DNA of 64,000 nucleotides from Hirsutella rhossiliensis. Lineage: Eukaryota > Ascomycota > Sordariomycetes > Hypocreales > Ophiocordycipitaceae. The stretch lies in contig NW_025408673.1 in the NCBI RefSeq assembly GCF_020360975.1, forward strand, positions 2,542,001-2,606,000. The letters are read 5' to 3'. Both the position numbers and the translations under genes were made by a program. Below the pieces are notes generated by a model. That model was given only the letters and a program-made list of their open reading frames with translations, had not been told where the DNA came from and did no database searches. Shown in pieces: positions 34,389 through 47,639 of this stretch. Numbering within the stretch: position 1 is the first letter of the stretch; every line of letters starts with the position of its first letter.

Positions 34389-35629
34389 AATATAAGCCCT
34401 TAAGCCTTTAGCTAAGAAGTAATACTAATACCTCTTAGCTAGCTTAGCTAGCTTAAAAGACTTTAAGCTATAGCCCTTAGCTTTTTATATTAATAGCTTT
34501 AAAGTATACCTTAAGGGGTCCCTTATAAAGACTAACGCTTACTCCTTTTATAAAATAAGCTTAGAAAATAAGCTTATTAAGGTATGCTATAAGAATCTAA
34601 GGCCCTTAATTAAAGAAGCTAATATAGAGCTATTTATAATACTAAGGGTCTTAGAAAACTTAGCTAAGAAGCCTTAGCCTTTAAAGCTTAGCCTCTTTAA
34701 CCCCCTTATAAAAGCCTATATCTTTATAGATAGCTAAGCCGCTATAAGGAAGGTTATAGGTTCCTTAGACCTAGCTATATATAGTAAAAAGCTTTTATTT
34801 AGCTTAAAAGCCTTTTATAATATATAGCTATACTAGTACCTTAGCTACTTAAGGATCTTTAGTAATAAGCTAGCTAACTAGTTAGCTAAAAAAAGCTTAA
34901 GGGCTTTTACTTAAAGGACCCTTTTAGTCTTTATTAGCTACTTATAAAAAAAGGTCTAGTAAGCTACTAAAGACTATTAAAAGGGCCTTTAAGCTACTAA
35001 GGTAGCTAAAACCTTTAAGGCTAAGGGCCTAAGTAAGTCCTATATATTTATTTAAAAGACCCCCCGCCTAGCCCTTAGCCTAAAAAAGACCTTATAAAGA
35101 GGCTTAGGCTAACCTTCTTAGCCTTTTACTAGCTCCTTTTTAAGGCTAGCTTCTTTTTATCCTTTTTAAAAAAGACTAATAAGGTAAACTAAAATAATTA
35201 TAGCTATAGCTAAGGAAGGTATATAGCTAAGCACCTTATCTTAAGGTACTAAAACTATAGGAGGAAAAGAAAGGTCTTTTACTAAACCTTTAAGAAATAA
35301 AAAAGGGCCTTTAGCTTACTTATTCTTTATAGCTTTAAGGAAGGAAGGGAAGCCCTTTTAATATTCTTAGCTAAAATAGAGATAGGGATAGCTAAGTAGC
35401 TTAAAAAGGGGTAATATAAGGGCCCTAAGGCCCTTAAAAGAGAAAAACACTATATAAAAAGAGCTAAACTAACCTTACTTTTATTATTACCTTTATAACT
35501 ACCCTTTCCTTAATTAGTTATAAGCCCTTAAGCTCTATAGCTAGCTAAGACTACTAATAAGGGCCTAGGCCCTTACTAGCCTTACTATAGCCTTAAAGGC
35601 TATATATAAGTAATAATATAAATATAAAT
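34389..35629 (+). pseudogene. LINE fragment: RNase H and 3' end
   Basis: On the plus strand, an RNase H domain of a Tad1-like non-LTR retrotransposon is visible. An I-D-S-Q-A-A word (TAA for Gln) lies near 34718-34740. About 150 bp on comes a W/Y-x-P/L-x-Y-L-x-I-F-x-N-K-L-A-N-Q-L-A-K stretch near 34840-34900. This matches the family pattern W-x-P-x-H-x-G-x-x-G-N-E-x-A-D-x-L-A-K after RIP. The rest up to 35629 is mutated 3' region. The 5' part (endonuclease, RT) is absent upstream because Copia D's LTR abuts. Either the copy was truncated or the neighbouring LTR marks a recombination junction. Confidence 0.7.
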
Positions 35630-37127
35630 AAGCTAAATAGCTAATCTATTTAAGGACTTTAAATAGGCCTATAAAGCGTTCCTTTAACTTCGCTACCTAT
35701 TTATTAGCTATACTATATCCTTTCCTTAGCTAGAGCTATACTTAGTCTTTAAGCTTTAACTTTAATACTTAGTACTTTATATTTTATTACTTTTTTATTC
35801 TTACTTAAGCTAGAGCGATTAAGATCTTAGTATAATCTTAGAGTATCTCCTTATTTATTTATAAAGGGCCTTCCCTAAGGTATTACTTACTATTATCTAT
35901 TTATATCTTAAATAATAGTTTACTTAAAAAGGGTATTAATTATTAAGAAGTAAGAGTTATTAAAGGTAAATTAAAGTAATAGTAATATATTAACTTATTA
36001 ATAAGATAGGAAGTTAGTTATAAAAAACTAAAGTATAGTTTTAACTACTTAGTTATATAATTTTAATAAGCTATTAGTTTAAAGATACTATACTATAAAT
36101 ACTAATAGCTTAAACTTATATACTATTTATAGTTCTTTTTAAAACTCTAAATATACTATTTATAGTTCCTTTTAAAACTCTAATAAAAACTAAGAGTCTT
36201 ATTTAAAGATAATCTAAGTAAGAATCTCTTAATTATAGTATATTAATTTAGTAAAAAGTACCTTAGGTTAGTCTTTTATAGTAAACTAGTTATAGCTTAA
36301 GATAAAAAGCCTTATCTTTAATAACTTATTAGTTACTATATATAATATATTATAATAGACTTTAATAAGTAGTATTTATAAAGTTCGTTTTATAAGGACG
36401 TTTAAAAGCCCTATAATAAAATCTATAGTAATTATATAAAAAGGCAAAACTAAGGAAGTAATTAAAACTAGCTTACTAAAGGCCTTTAACTAATTAGTTT
36501 AGTTCTTATAATAAGCGTTATACTTATTAATAAAGCTATTAATAAGCTTTTTAAAGCTAGTAATAGTAAATATAAAAGATAACTCTTTTTATATTCTTTA
36601 CTCTTTAAAGTAAAACTTATATATATAGTTATTAGTAATAATTTCCTTAGTATAAGTAATAAGGATATAAATCTAATAAAGACCTTTAGACTTAATTAAG
36701 TAAAGAAATCTATTATATTATATAAATAAAAGACCGACCTAAGACTTATTACTTTTAAGCTACTTTAGTATTTTAGCTTCCTAGGTTTTATTATATATAC
36801 TTATTCGATCTTTTAATATAGGTTAGGTTAAATAAAGGATTTTATAATAGTATATATATATTTAAATAGCGCTTTAATTTCTTAAACGCGGTTTAATTCC
36901 CTAGGTTTATATTTCCTAAGTATTATAAATAATAGTTACGATAGTATATTAATAAGGATATTTAAGGTTTTAAAAATATAATAGACCTTTAAAGGAAACT
37001 AGCTAAGGTACTATAAAATAAGTATAAGCTAATTATTTATCTTTATATTAATAGTAAATAGTAATATTTACTTTAAGATTATACTTATAGTAGTATAGTT
37101 AGTTAGTATAATAACCTTTAAGAAAAT
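35630..37127 (-). pseudogene. Inverted integrase fragment of a Gypsy-E-family element
   Basis: This stretch is the reverse complement of roughly 45215-46675 in Gypsy E, covering the integrase region. Matches are evident along the whole length, for example at 36540 against the E region around 45800. No LTRs accompany it, so it is a truncated piece. It carries a short local tandem duplication at about 36118-36190 (unit about 37 bp, containing CTATTTATAGTTC) that E does not have. It lies between the 3' end of one LINE and the start of another. Confidence 0.85.
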
Positions 37128-40100
37128 TATTATTATATCTTCTTAGTTAGCTTTTCGAAACTAAGCTTAGAAAATAAAAAAGGTATATAGTTAAAACTAC
37201 TATTAATAGTATATTACGCCCCCTTAAGTATAGCCTTATATAGCTATTAATAGGTATATAATATACTATTAAAGATTATAAATTAAGTAAGGTTCTCCTT
37301 TATATAAGTAGAAAACTCTTCCTTACCTTTACTAACTAAAGGTATATACCTCTTACTAATAAGACCTAGCTTAGACCTAACCTAGGACCCTAGCTTAGAC
37401 CTAAGGAGGGCCCTTATAACCCCTTTTAACTTAAGGGCTAAAATAAGTACCTTAGAGGCTAAGGCCTATTTAAAAAATACTTTAAAAGGCTAATACCTTT
37501 TAAAGACCTTAAAAGGAAGGCCTAAGACCTAGGACTAGGACCTAGAAGATATTAAGATAAAAGATAATACCTAGCTTATATTAACGACTAGCCTTTTTAA
37601 GCCTAGCCTAGCCCTACCTTAAGCTAGCTACTTTTAGCTTAACTAGCTATTAAAGTAAGTAAAAGGGTAAAAGAGAGCTACCCTTAATAGCCTTATTAGC
37701 CTTATACCTATTTAACCTATATTTTAATACTTATAGTAAACTTAGCCCTAGCCTTAGTACCTCTTTCCTAAGAACTAGGCTTAGGGCTTCCTTTAATAAG
37801 CCTTCTAAGCTTTTAAGGAAGCCTAAAAAGTTAAACCCTTTTATAAGACCTATATAAAAGGGCTTAAGAAGGTAGCTATAAGAACTTAGGACCGCTAATA
37901 GCTCTTATAATAGCTTATATACTAGCCTAAGGCTAATTAGTAGCTTAAAGCTACTTAAGGAAACCTTAAAGCGAGCTTATACGCTAATATTACTATAAAA
38001 AAGCGCCTAAGGCCCTAGCTAAGGCCCTAACTAAGGCCTTAGTTAAGAAGAATATAAAAAAGGACTTTTAACTTATATTAAAGTTAAAGGAAGGATTACT
38101 AATACTAACTATTAACTTTATTACTTTTTATAATAAGCTTAATAAAGCTATAAAAGAACTAGCTATATTAGCTTTATTAACTTTAAATAAAGGTAATATA
38201 GTTATAGTAATAAAGGCCCTTAATATAGTAAAAAGGCTTTAAAAGTAGTAAGAGAACTAGTCCTTATACCTTAAGAAGCTACTTATTAAATTGGCCGACC
38301 TTCTTACTAGCTAAACTAAGCTAGTAGCTTAAAGCGTCCTTAAATTCTTAGAGACCCTTATCCTTAATATCTTTACTATAAAAGCTAAAACCTTTAGCGG
38401 GATTAATATCCTAAGGTAGCTTAGGTAGCTAGGCACCCTAGGCTTAATATAAAAGGTAGGATCTATTATCTTTATAGTCCCTTTAAAAGCTATAAGGGCT
38501 AAAAACTAAAAGAAAAAGCCTTTATATAGTAAGTCTATAAATTTAAATTAAGGCTATTAAGGAATATACTATATATATATAGTACTATAAGTGCCTTTCT
38601 TTTAGCTATAACCCTTAGACCTACTAATAGCCTATTAAGTATACCTTTTACTTAAAAAAGTACTTAACTAAGAACTATAACTACCTTAGCTATAAGGCTA
38701 GCTAAGGCTACTCTTACCTTAAGGTTTAATATTATAACTATAAGGGAGAGTACCTTATAACTAATAAAGTATAATATAAAGTTTATAAGGAAATAACTAA
38801 TACTTAATAGCCTTAGCCCCTTTATACTTATAAGGCCCTTAAGGCCCCTTAAGCCTCCTAGGCCTAACTATAACCTTATTAAGATTATATAATATAATAC
38901 TAATAGGTAGGAAATAACTAACTTATTAATCTTAAAGTAAGCCTTAAAAATAAAAGTAAACCTTATCTTATTATAAGAGCCTTACTTTTATAAGATTAAT
39001 AATAGCTATATCCTTATATAGTATTTAGTATATAATGTTATAACCTTTATTTTTTTTACTAACTTTCCTAAGCTTATTATAAGGCTTAGGGTTATAGCTT
39101 ATAAAAGGAAGGAAGCTTAAATAAAAGCTAGCTTTAACTTTAACTTCTTTTATAACTTTAATATAAGGGCTATAAAGGTAAAAGGTACTAAGCTATTTAC
39201 CCTTATTAACCTATATAATAAAAAAGAAGTTAAAGGGGCCCTAGCTAGCTAAAGCTAGTAAGGGCCCTTTATAATAAAAAGGCTACTATTAATAGCTTAA
39301 CTCTTATAATAGCCCTTTTTATTAATAAGGGACTTTAACTTATACTACCTTTATTAAAACCCTTTTATAAAACCCTTTAAGGCCTATAAGGTAGAAGCTT
39401 TTATTAGCTAGCTCGATTACTATAAAGCTCCTTTATTAATAGACTATAAAGTAGCTTTAAAAGGTATATATTAAAGGAAAAGCTTAAACGGGGCTTTAGT
39501 TATAGACCTTACTTTTTATAGCTATTTTAAGTAGCTAACCTAAGCTAACTTTTACTTCTTAAAAGCTATATACTTAAACTATAAGCCTATAGCTTTTAAA
39601 GCTAGCTTAAAGGGCCTTAATAGGCCCTTACTAAATAGGCCTACTACCTATAACTATAAGAAAGTAAACTAAAAGGCATTTTTAAAATACCTAGCTAAGA
39701 AGAAATAAGACCTTCTTATAGTTATAAAGAGGGCTATAAAAAGGATAACTTAAAGGGATAGCTTCCCTTTTAATAAGAACCCTTATAAAGGCCTTAAATA
39801 TAGTAATACTAAAAAAGAGGCCTTATAAAGGATCTAAGCTTTAGTAGACTAATAAGCTAACTATCCTTTAAAAAGCCTTAAGCTTAGCTTAATAAACCTA
39901 TAAGCTAGCTTAAGATAAGGAGAGCTAAAAGAGCTTTATAGAGGCCTAAAATAGCTTTAAGTATACTATTAAAGCTATTAAAAAGTAATACTAAGAGAGC
40001 TTCTTAATAAAAGTAATAAGAAAGAATATTTTTATAGCTTTTTTTTATACTAAGGCTAAAGCTAACCTTACTTTTATTAGTATCTCTTATATAAAAGAAA

Positions 40101-40404
40101 GGATAAAGGTAAAAGCTAATACTTTTATAGAAAAATATTAGGCCTTTTTAATAACCTTTTTTTTAATATTAGACCTTAGCCTTAGCCCCCTTACTAGCCC
40201 CCCTTAAAGCCTAGAAAAAGAAGAGCTTCTAGGCTATATAGGTAATAAAGGTATAGCTATATAGGACTAGCTAAAGCTTAAAGACCTTAAGATTAAGAGG
40301 GCTATTTTTAGCTCTTTTAATAAAAAAGCCCTTAGCTTAAACTCCCTTAGCTTCTTCTTTATTTAATATACTTATAACGCTATCCTTATTATTATAGGAT
40401 ATAT
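37128..40404 (+). pseudogene. LINE (Tad1-like) ORF1, endonuclease and start of RT region
   Basis: A plus-strand non-LTR retrotransposon remnant. A Gag-like ORF1 occupies about 38000-38800, with Cys/His-type codons in its last part. Near 39310-39360 the apurinic endonuclease motif reads L-L-I-R-D-F-N-L-Y-Y, the RIP form of L-L-I-G-D-F-N-L-H-H. About 130 bp on, I-Y-Q-R is followed by V-I-D-L-T-F (family: T-H-x-R-G ... x-I-D-L-T-F). The RT domain is cut by Gypsy E at 40404 and resumes at 51353. The 5' limit is uncertain; 37128 is only the end of the inverted Gypsy piece. Confidence 0.75.
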
Positions 40405-41007
40405 TATAGTCGATAATCTAGGTACCTATAATAATATATTCTTTTTTTAAGGAAGTTACCCTTAACTCTTTAAGGCTCCTTATAAAAGAAGGAACTTAAA
40501 AGCTACTAAGTAAACTCTAAGAAATTACCTAGAAATCCTAGAAATAATAACTAAGTAGATTATATAGATATTTTATTAAGATTTTCCTTATAAATATATT
40601 ATATAAGGAATATACTATAATTTCTTAGGTAATAATAGCTTTTTAAGGATTATACTAATATTTCCTTAAGAAGTTACTATAAGATTATTATAAGGAAATT
40701 ATAGAGAAATACTTATACTTTCTTAAGGAAAATACTAGGAAATACTATTAATATACTATACTATTATTATATAATTATAAGGCTAAGATATTACTTAGTT
40801 AAAGCCCTAAGTAAGGTCTTATACTTACTATAATATATATAAATAATAAAGAACTTATTAAATCTTAAGTAAGTAAAAAGAATATAAATAGTTATTACTA
40901 CTCTTACTTTAACTTATAAGACTAATAGCTAGTTTATATTTAATACGCGTAATAATATATAGTAGCTAGTCTATATAATATATTTAATAAGGGACTAGTA
41001 TATAATA
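40405..41007 (+). repeat. 5' LTR of Gypsy E
   Basis: A 603-bp repeat aligned with 50663-51352. It lacks about 87 bp that are present near the end of the right copy. Confidence 0.85.
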
Positions 41008-41699
41008 AATAGTAGTAGTTTTAATTTCCTTAACTATCTATTCTCTAAAGGTCTATATTTAATAGAACGGAAGATAAAAAGAATAAAGAAAGGGATAAGT
41101 TAACCTTAACCTATAAACCTTAAATTCTTTTTAAAAAGAAAGCTCTTACTTATATATTAACGAATACTAGCTTCTTAATCCCTTTTTATAGGAGAAATAC
41201 TTAAGGAACTTTAGATAAAAGTAAACCTTTAATATAGTAAAGCTTAAGTAATATAAAACTTCTATTAATAGTTAGAAAGATACTTATTTCTAGGATATTT
41301 TATATTAGGTTCTTATAAAAATAAAAGATAGCTAGATTACTTACCTTAGTAGTAGGAATAACGCCTATAAGAATTAAGAGCGGAACTTTTATAATTTAAC
41401 TTACTAGCTTACTTAGCTAATTATTAAGGCCTATAAGAATAAATTAATAACCTAGAATATATTCTAGTAATAAATTAATATTAGCTATAAGTAATAAAGC
41501 CTTATATAAATTAGTATAATATAGCTTCCCTTACCTTACTTTAACTACTTTTATTAAAAGGATAAAGCCTTAGAAGTTCGCTAAATTATAATAACTAAGA
41601 TAAAGAAGAACCTCTTAATAATATTACCTTTAGCGGTATATTTAAGATAATAACCTTAGTAAACTAGCTAGTAAGCTTAATTATAAAAAAAGCTTTTAT

Positions 41700-44600
41700 A
41701 AGACTATTAATAAAAGCTATAGTAAGAGAAACTAAGAATAATACTACTATAAATCCTTCTTAAGTACCCTTAGTATATATTAAACTAAAAGATATAAGGA
41801 AGTTTAACCTTACTAGCTTATTTAATAAAACGTTTAATATTCTTAAAGAAACTAAGAAAACGATTATATAAAAAAGCGTTAATTAATTTATCGATTCCTT
41901 AAAATAGGTAGCTATTTATAAACTAAAATATACTAACGAATTAGTAATATTAATCCTTAGCTTACTCCGCGGAACCGCTATTAAATAGTATTTTAGTAAT
42001 CTTAGTAAATCTAACTAAGCTATACTCTATATCTTAGACTAAGAATATACCGCTTAGTATACTAAACTATAAAAATACTTTACTATCTAGCTAAAAATAG
42101 CTTTAAGATCTTTATAAATATAACGATTTACTACCTTAAATATTATAAATAAAGATAACTTTTATAAATAGATCTTAAAGCTCTACTAAAAAGTAAAAGT
42201 AGCGCTATACTTAAAAGAGTACCTTATTATATTAGTCTATTAATAACTAAATATATTACTATAAGAGTTATTTTACTAGCTTATTAGTTTAAAATCGTTT
42301 AATACTTAGATTAATAACTATAAGTAACTTATCCTATAGTTAGAAACTAAGCTAATAGTTTAGTTATAAGGAAAGATAAGTAATATACTAAAAGAATATA
42401 TATAAAGCGGATTATATAAAACTAAAAACGAGATCTTAGTAAACTTTACTTTATTTATAGCTAAATTAATTAATTAGAAACCCTAGGAATAAGGATAATT
42501 CTAATAAAAAGGAAATATAACGATTATATTAAGATAGAATAGTTTATACTAGGTAAATATAGGCCTAGTACTAACCTAGTTAAATAGTCTTTAAACCGGA
42601 CTCTAGCCTTAGGATTTAAAACTAAAGAAAGGTTTTAGGAAAACCTAATTATTATTAACCTTACTTATTAGCTTTAAGCGGTACTAACTAATAACTAAAG
42701 CGGGATATACCTTTCCTAGGAAATATAAAGCTAGTTCCTATTTACCTAAGATAAGGGGCTAAAAGATAAAGATATAGCCGCTAATATAAAAGAAGAAACT
42801 AAAGAAATAAAAGATAAGATCTTATTTATTCCTAATATAATAAAAGTAGGACCTATAAGACTAAGTAGTTTACTTAAAATATTATAGAACTAGCTAGCTT
42901 TAAAAGCAGCGCTATAAACTAAAATATTAAATCTAATAAAGCTATATTAGTTTATATATACTTAGATATTTATCTTTAAAACTAAAGGCTTAAACTAAGT
43001 ATTAAATATATATCTAAATTCTAGTATAGCTTACTTTATAATTAAGAAAGACTAGCTTAACTACTTTAATAATATAACCCTTAATATAACCTAGTAAGTC
43101 CTACTATCTAATATAAGGAAAAGCTTAACTAAGGGTTAAGCGACCTTAATAATTAATATCTTAGGGAAATAAAAAATAGGATTTAAGGTTAAGTAATTTA
43201 CTATTAGCGCTTAAGTAGTTTAAACCTTATTTATAGGATTATTACTTAAATAAGACTCCTTAGTACTAAATAAGGTCAATATCTTAAACTTTAAGGGGAT
43301 AATATCTATTAGCTTATATAGTAACTTAATAGTTATAGCTTACTTAACTAAATAGGGCTATATAATTTATTATTAGGTTATATACTAAGCTAATATTAAT
43401 ATCCCTATATATAAGATAGAATGCTTACTAGTATAAATTAAGAATATACTAAGAGATTAAGACTTAGTATTTTTTCTAAGAAACTTATTATTAGCCTATA
43501 ACTTAATCTAAGGTATAACTTTAGTTATAGTAGTTAGTACTACTACTTATTATATTAGATTTAAGAAAGGATAGTACTTAGAAATATTAATAGGCCTTAG
43601 TAATAAAATATAGTTTTTATAGATCGACCTACTTAAGGAAACCCTAGCTAAGGTAAATCTAATTAAAGAACTAGTAAGATAGAAGAATATAAAACCTAGT
43701 AAACTATACTAAGATATTAACCTATTAATAAAAACCTTAAAGAAAGAGAGCCCTAGGTCTATTAAAGGGGAACTCTCTTTATAGATATATAAATAGACTT
43801 TAAACTATAAGATTAGGATTTTAAAAGATTATAGCTTATTAAAGATAACTACTTTAAAGGGAGTTAAAATTTATAATTAAGACCCTATATTTATAAAAAG
43901 GATCTAATATATAGTTACTACCTTCTTAACCTTATAAAAGGACTAAGGTATTATTAAGGTCTACCTAAACTACTTTATATATATTCCGCTAATAGAAAAC
44001 TAATACCTATAAAAACTAGCTTTTAAAGCTTACTTACTTAGCTAAAAGGATAAAGCGCTAATCGATTAAACTTATAAAGACCTATATTAAAAGGGGTATA
44101 TAAAATAAGCTATAAAGGTAACCTTATTTACTTACTTTATATTTATAGTTTTAAGAATAGTATATAGTAATAAAAAGGGCTAAATAATAATAAACCTATA
44201 TACTCTTAATAGTATAGCTATCTTAAACGCTTACTTAATACTACTTTAAGGAGATATAATTTAAAAGCTATAAAGGAAACGCTTTTATTTCTATTATAAA
44301 TACTTAGTTTTTTTTATTAGTTTTTTATTTATAAGGAGTATTAAAAGGGGTTTATAGTAATTAGCTATAAAGGCTTAATATAACTAATAATATCCTTAAT
44401 AATATATAAGAACTTACTTATATATATTTAATAATTTATAGACTAAATCCTTTAAGAATATATAAAATATTCTTTTAAGTATATTAATAATATTATAATC
44501 TACTTAAATATTAAAGATAACTAAATTTATTACTTTTAAGCTATCTTTTAACTCTTTATAAACTATAACTTAGCCTTAGCTAAATCGAAATAATTCTTAA

Positions 44601-46970
44601 GCTACTTATTTATAAAATTATTAAGGTTTTAAGTTAATAGTATTAGTATAATAAATACTAAAGAATAAGTATAAGTATTATTTAATATAGAGTTTCTAAA
44701 TACCTTATAGGTATTAAAAAAGTAGCTTAGCTTAGTTAACTAGCTATAATACTTAGTAGCTTAGTTTTATTAAAGAGTAAAAGCGCTTTAAGTTTAAAAA
44801 ACTATAATACTTAAGAAAGCGCGGGATAGTTAAGCGCTACTTAAAGGATTAGTAAGAAATAAATATACCTTTAAAGTAATATACTAACTATCCTTAATAG
44901 AGAAATAAGCTTTTTAAGATATTATAAATTCTTTAATAAAACTAATATAGCTATACTATTTTAACTGATAATAGCTATTATTTTTATAAATTAACGTTAG
45001 CTATAAGCTAAGCTTTATAATAGTAGCTTTTTACTTAGTACTAAGGGTAGACTAAAACCTAAGAGAAACCCTGCCTTAAATAAGTATTTAGTTAATTCTT
45101 TACTTTAATAAGCGCCTAACTAATAAAGAGCTTAGATACTAGCCTATTAAACTTAAAGTCGCTTATCTTTCCTAGGTATATTAAAAGCTTTAGTTATATA
45201 TTATTTATACCTTACTACTAAAGGTCGTTATACTAACTAACTACGCCGCTATAAGTATAATCTTAAAGTAAATATTACTATTTACTACTAGTATGAAGAT
45301 AAATAATCGGCTTATACTTACTTTATAATACCTTAGCTAGTTTCCTTTAAAGGTCTATTATATTCCTAGAACCTTAAATATCTATACTAATATATTATCT
45401 TAACTACTATCTATAATACCTAGGAAATATAAACCTAAGGAATTAAACTACGTTTAAGAAGATAAAGCGCTAGTTAGATATATATATATTATTATAGAAT
45501 CCTTTATTTAACTTAACCTATACTAAAAGATCTAAGAAGTATATATAAAAGAACCTAGGTAGGCCGGTATATTAAAGTAGCTTAAAAGCAATAAGCCTTA
45601 AGTCGGTCTCTTATTTATATAGTATAATAAGTTACTTTACTTAGTTAAGTCTAAAGGTTTTTATTAGCTTTATATCCTTAATACTTATACTAAGGAAATT
45701 ATTACTAATAACTATACGCGTAAATTTTACCTTAAATAGTAAAGGATATAAAAAGAGTTATTATTTATATTTACTATTACTAGCTTTAAGAAGCTTATTA
45801 ATAGCTTTATTAATAAGTATAACGCTTACTAAAAGAACTAAACTAACTAGTTAAAGGCCCTTAATAAGTTAGTTTTAATTACTTTCTTAGCTTTACCTTT
45901 TTATATAATTACTATAGATTTTTATATAGGGCTCTTAAATATCCTTATAAACTAAACTTAATAAATACTACTTATTAAAGTCTACTATAATATACTACTA
46001 ATAGTAACCGATAAATTCTTAAAGATAGGGCTCTTTATTTTAAGCTATAATAAGTTTATTATAAAAGACTAAGTTAAGGCGCGTTTTACTAAATTAATAT
46101 ACTATAATTAAGGGATTCCCGCTTAGAGTATTTCTAACTAAGACCTTAAGTTCTTATCGGCGTTTTAGAAAAAACTATAAATAATATATAGGTCTAAGTT
46201 ATTAGTATTTATAGCTTAGTATCCTTAGACTAACGGCTTATTAAAATAATATAACTAAGTAGTTAAAACTATACTTTAGTTTTTTATAACTAACTTCCTA
46301 TTTTATTAATAGGTTAATATATTACTACTATTTTAATTTACTTTTAATAACTCTTACTCCTTAATAATTAGTACTTCTTTAAGTAAACCACTAACTAAGA
46401 TATAAATAAATAATAGTAGGTAATATCTTAAAAAAGCTTTTTCTAAATAAATAAAGAGATACGTTAAGATTAAGCTAAGAACTTAATTACTTTAGCTTAA
46501 GCGGGAATAAAAAAGTAGTATAACGTAAAGTACTAAGTACTAAAATTTAAGCCTAGAAACTAAGTATAGCTCTAGCTAAGGAAAAGATATAATATAGCTA
46601 ATAAATAAGTAGTAAAGTTAAAGGAACGCTATATAAGACTATTTAAAGTCCTTAAATATATTAGCTATCTAGCTTACTACCTTAACTTAGCTAGATCCTT
46701 AAATATCTATAATATTATTTTTATTATATAGCTAAAGTTAGATAAATAACTAAACGCTTAACTTAGCTTAAAGCTTAATACTAACTACTAAAAGGTTAAA
46801 AGAATCCTTAACTTTAGAACTTATAAATATAGCTAAGGGACTACTTATATAAGATACTTTATTAGCTAAAAAGGCTAGCTAAGTAGCTATAATTCTAAGG
46901 TAGCTACTAAAGATATTATTACTAAAGACCTTATTAAAGAATTTAATATATAGTAAGGAGCATTATAAGG
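41700..46970 (+). pseudogene. RIP-destroyed gag-pol of Gypsy E (chromovirus-like)
   Basis: The plus-strand RT core at about 44477-44503 reads K-Y-I-N-N-I-I-I-Y (family Y-V-D-D-I-I-I-Y-S), both catalytic Asp codons turned to Asn. Integrase shows I-T-I-D-F near 45910 and, at about 46217-46237, the H-P-Q-T-N-G word with His and Gln codons mutated to TAT/TAG. At 46795-46960 a region with R-I-L-N-F-R, Y-I-R-Y-F and D-L-I-K-E-F words has chromodomain-like layout. Gag lies in about 41700-43000. All stops are RIP-type. Confidence 0.85.
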
Positions 46971-47639
46971 TTATATTACTTATACTTAGAAGCTCTACGC
47001 GCGCGCTATATAATAGTATAAGCTACTATAGCTAAGTAAGAAATAATAATATATAGTATACGCTATTACTACTTATTCTCTTAAAAGTCTAAGGATAGGT
47101 TAACTAGCTAATAAGTATTAATAGGCTACTTATAGCGAGCGGTAATTTAGTTTTATATTTTATTCTATTTTAAGAAACCGATTTCCTTATCTTTTTACGC
47201 TCCTTTTCTTATACTAAAACGCGCCCTTCTTATACTTATATTTAAAGTTCTTACTATCTAAGGCTATAAATACTATAGTAAGGATTTAGTATTTTACTAA
47301 TATTTCTTTAATTAAATCTACCGCTAACTACCGCGCCTAAGCTTTAATAGATTCTGCTAAGTATTTTAATTATATAGAAATAAAGTAAAGCTCCTTTATA
47401 ATCTTAAATCTAATATAGCTATATTTACTAAGTAGAAATAAAATAATTATAGTATATATACTAACTACCGCGACCTTTTTACTAAGGAAGGATATAATCT
47501 TAACGCGAGCTTAGTAAAAGATAGTATATACTATACCCCTTTATTTCTTTTTTTATTTAAAGCCCGCGACCTATATAAACGTAACTAGCTATACTTCTAC
47601 TTTATAGCGCCGCCGCTTATTATAGTACTACTATAACTC

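Noticed and set aside
34389..34400. ATATAAGCCC after the right LTR of D, resembling the Copia primer-binding site and suggesting a further element starting there
   Set aside because: The sequence that follows is LINE RNase H, not a Copia gag, and the match is short in AT-rich DNA.
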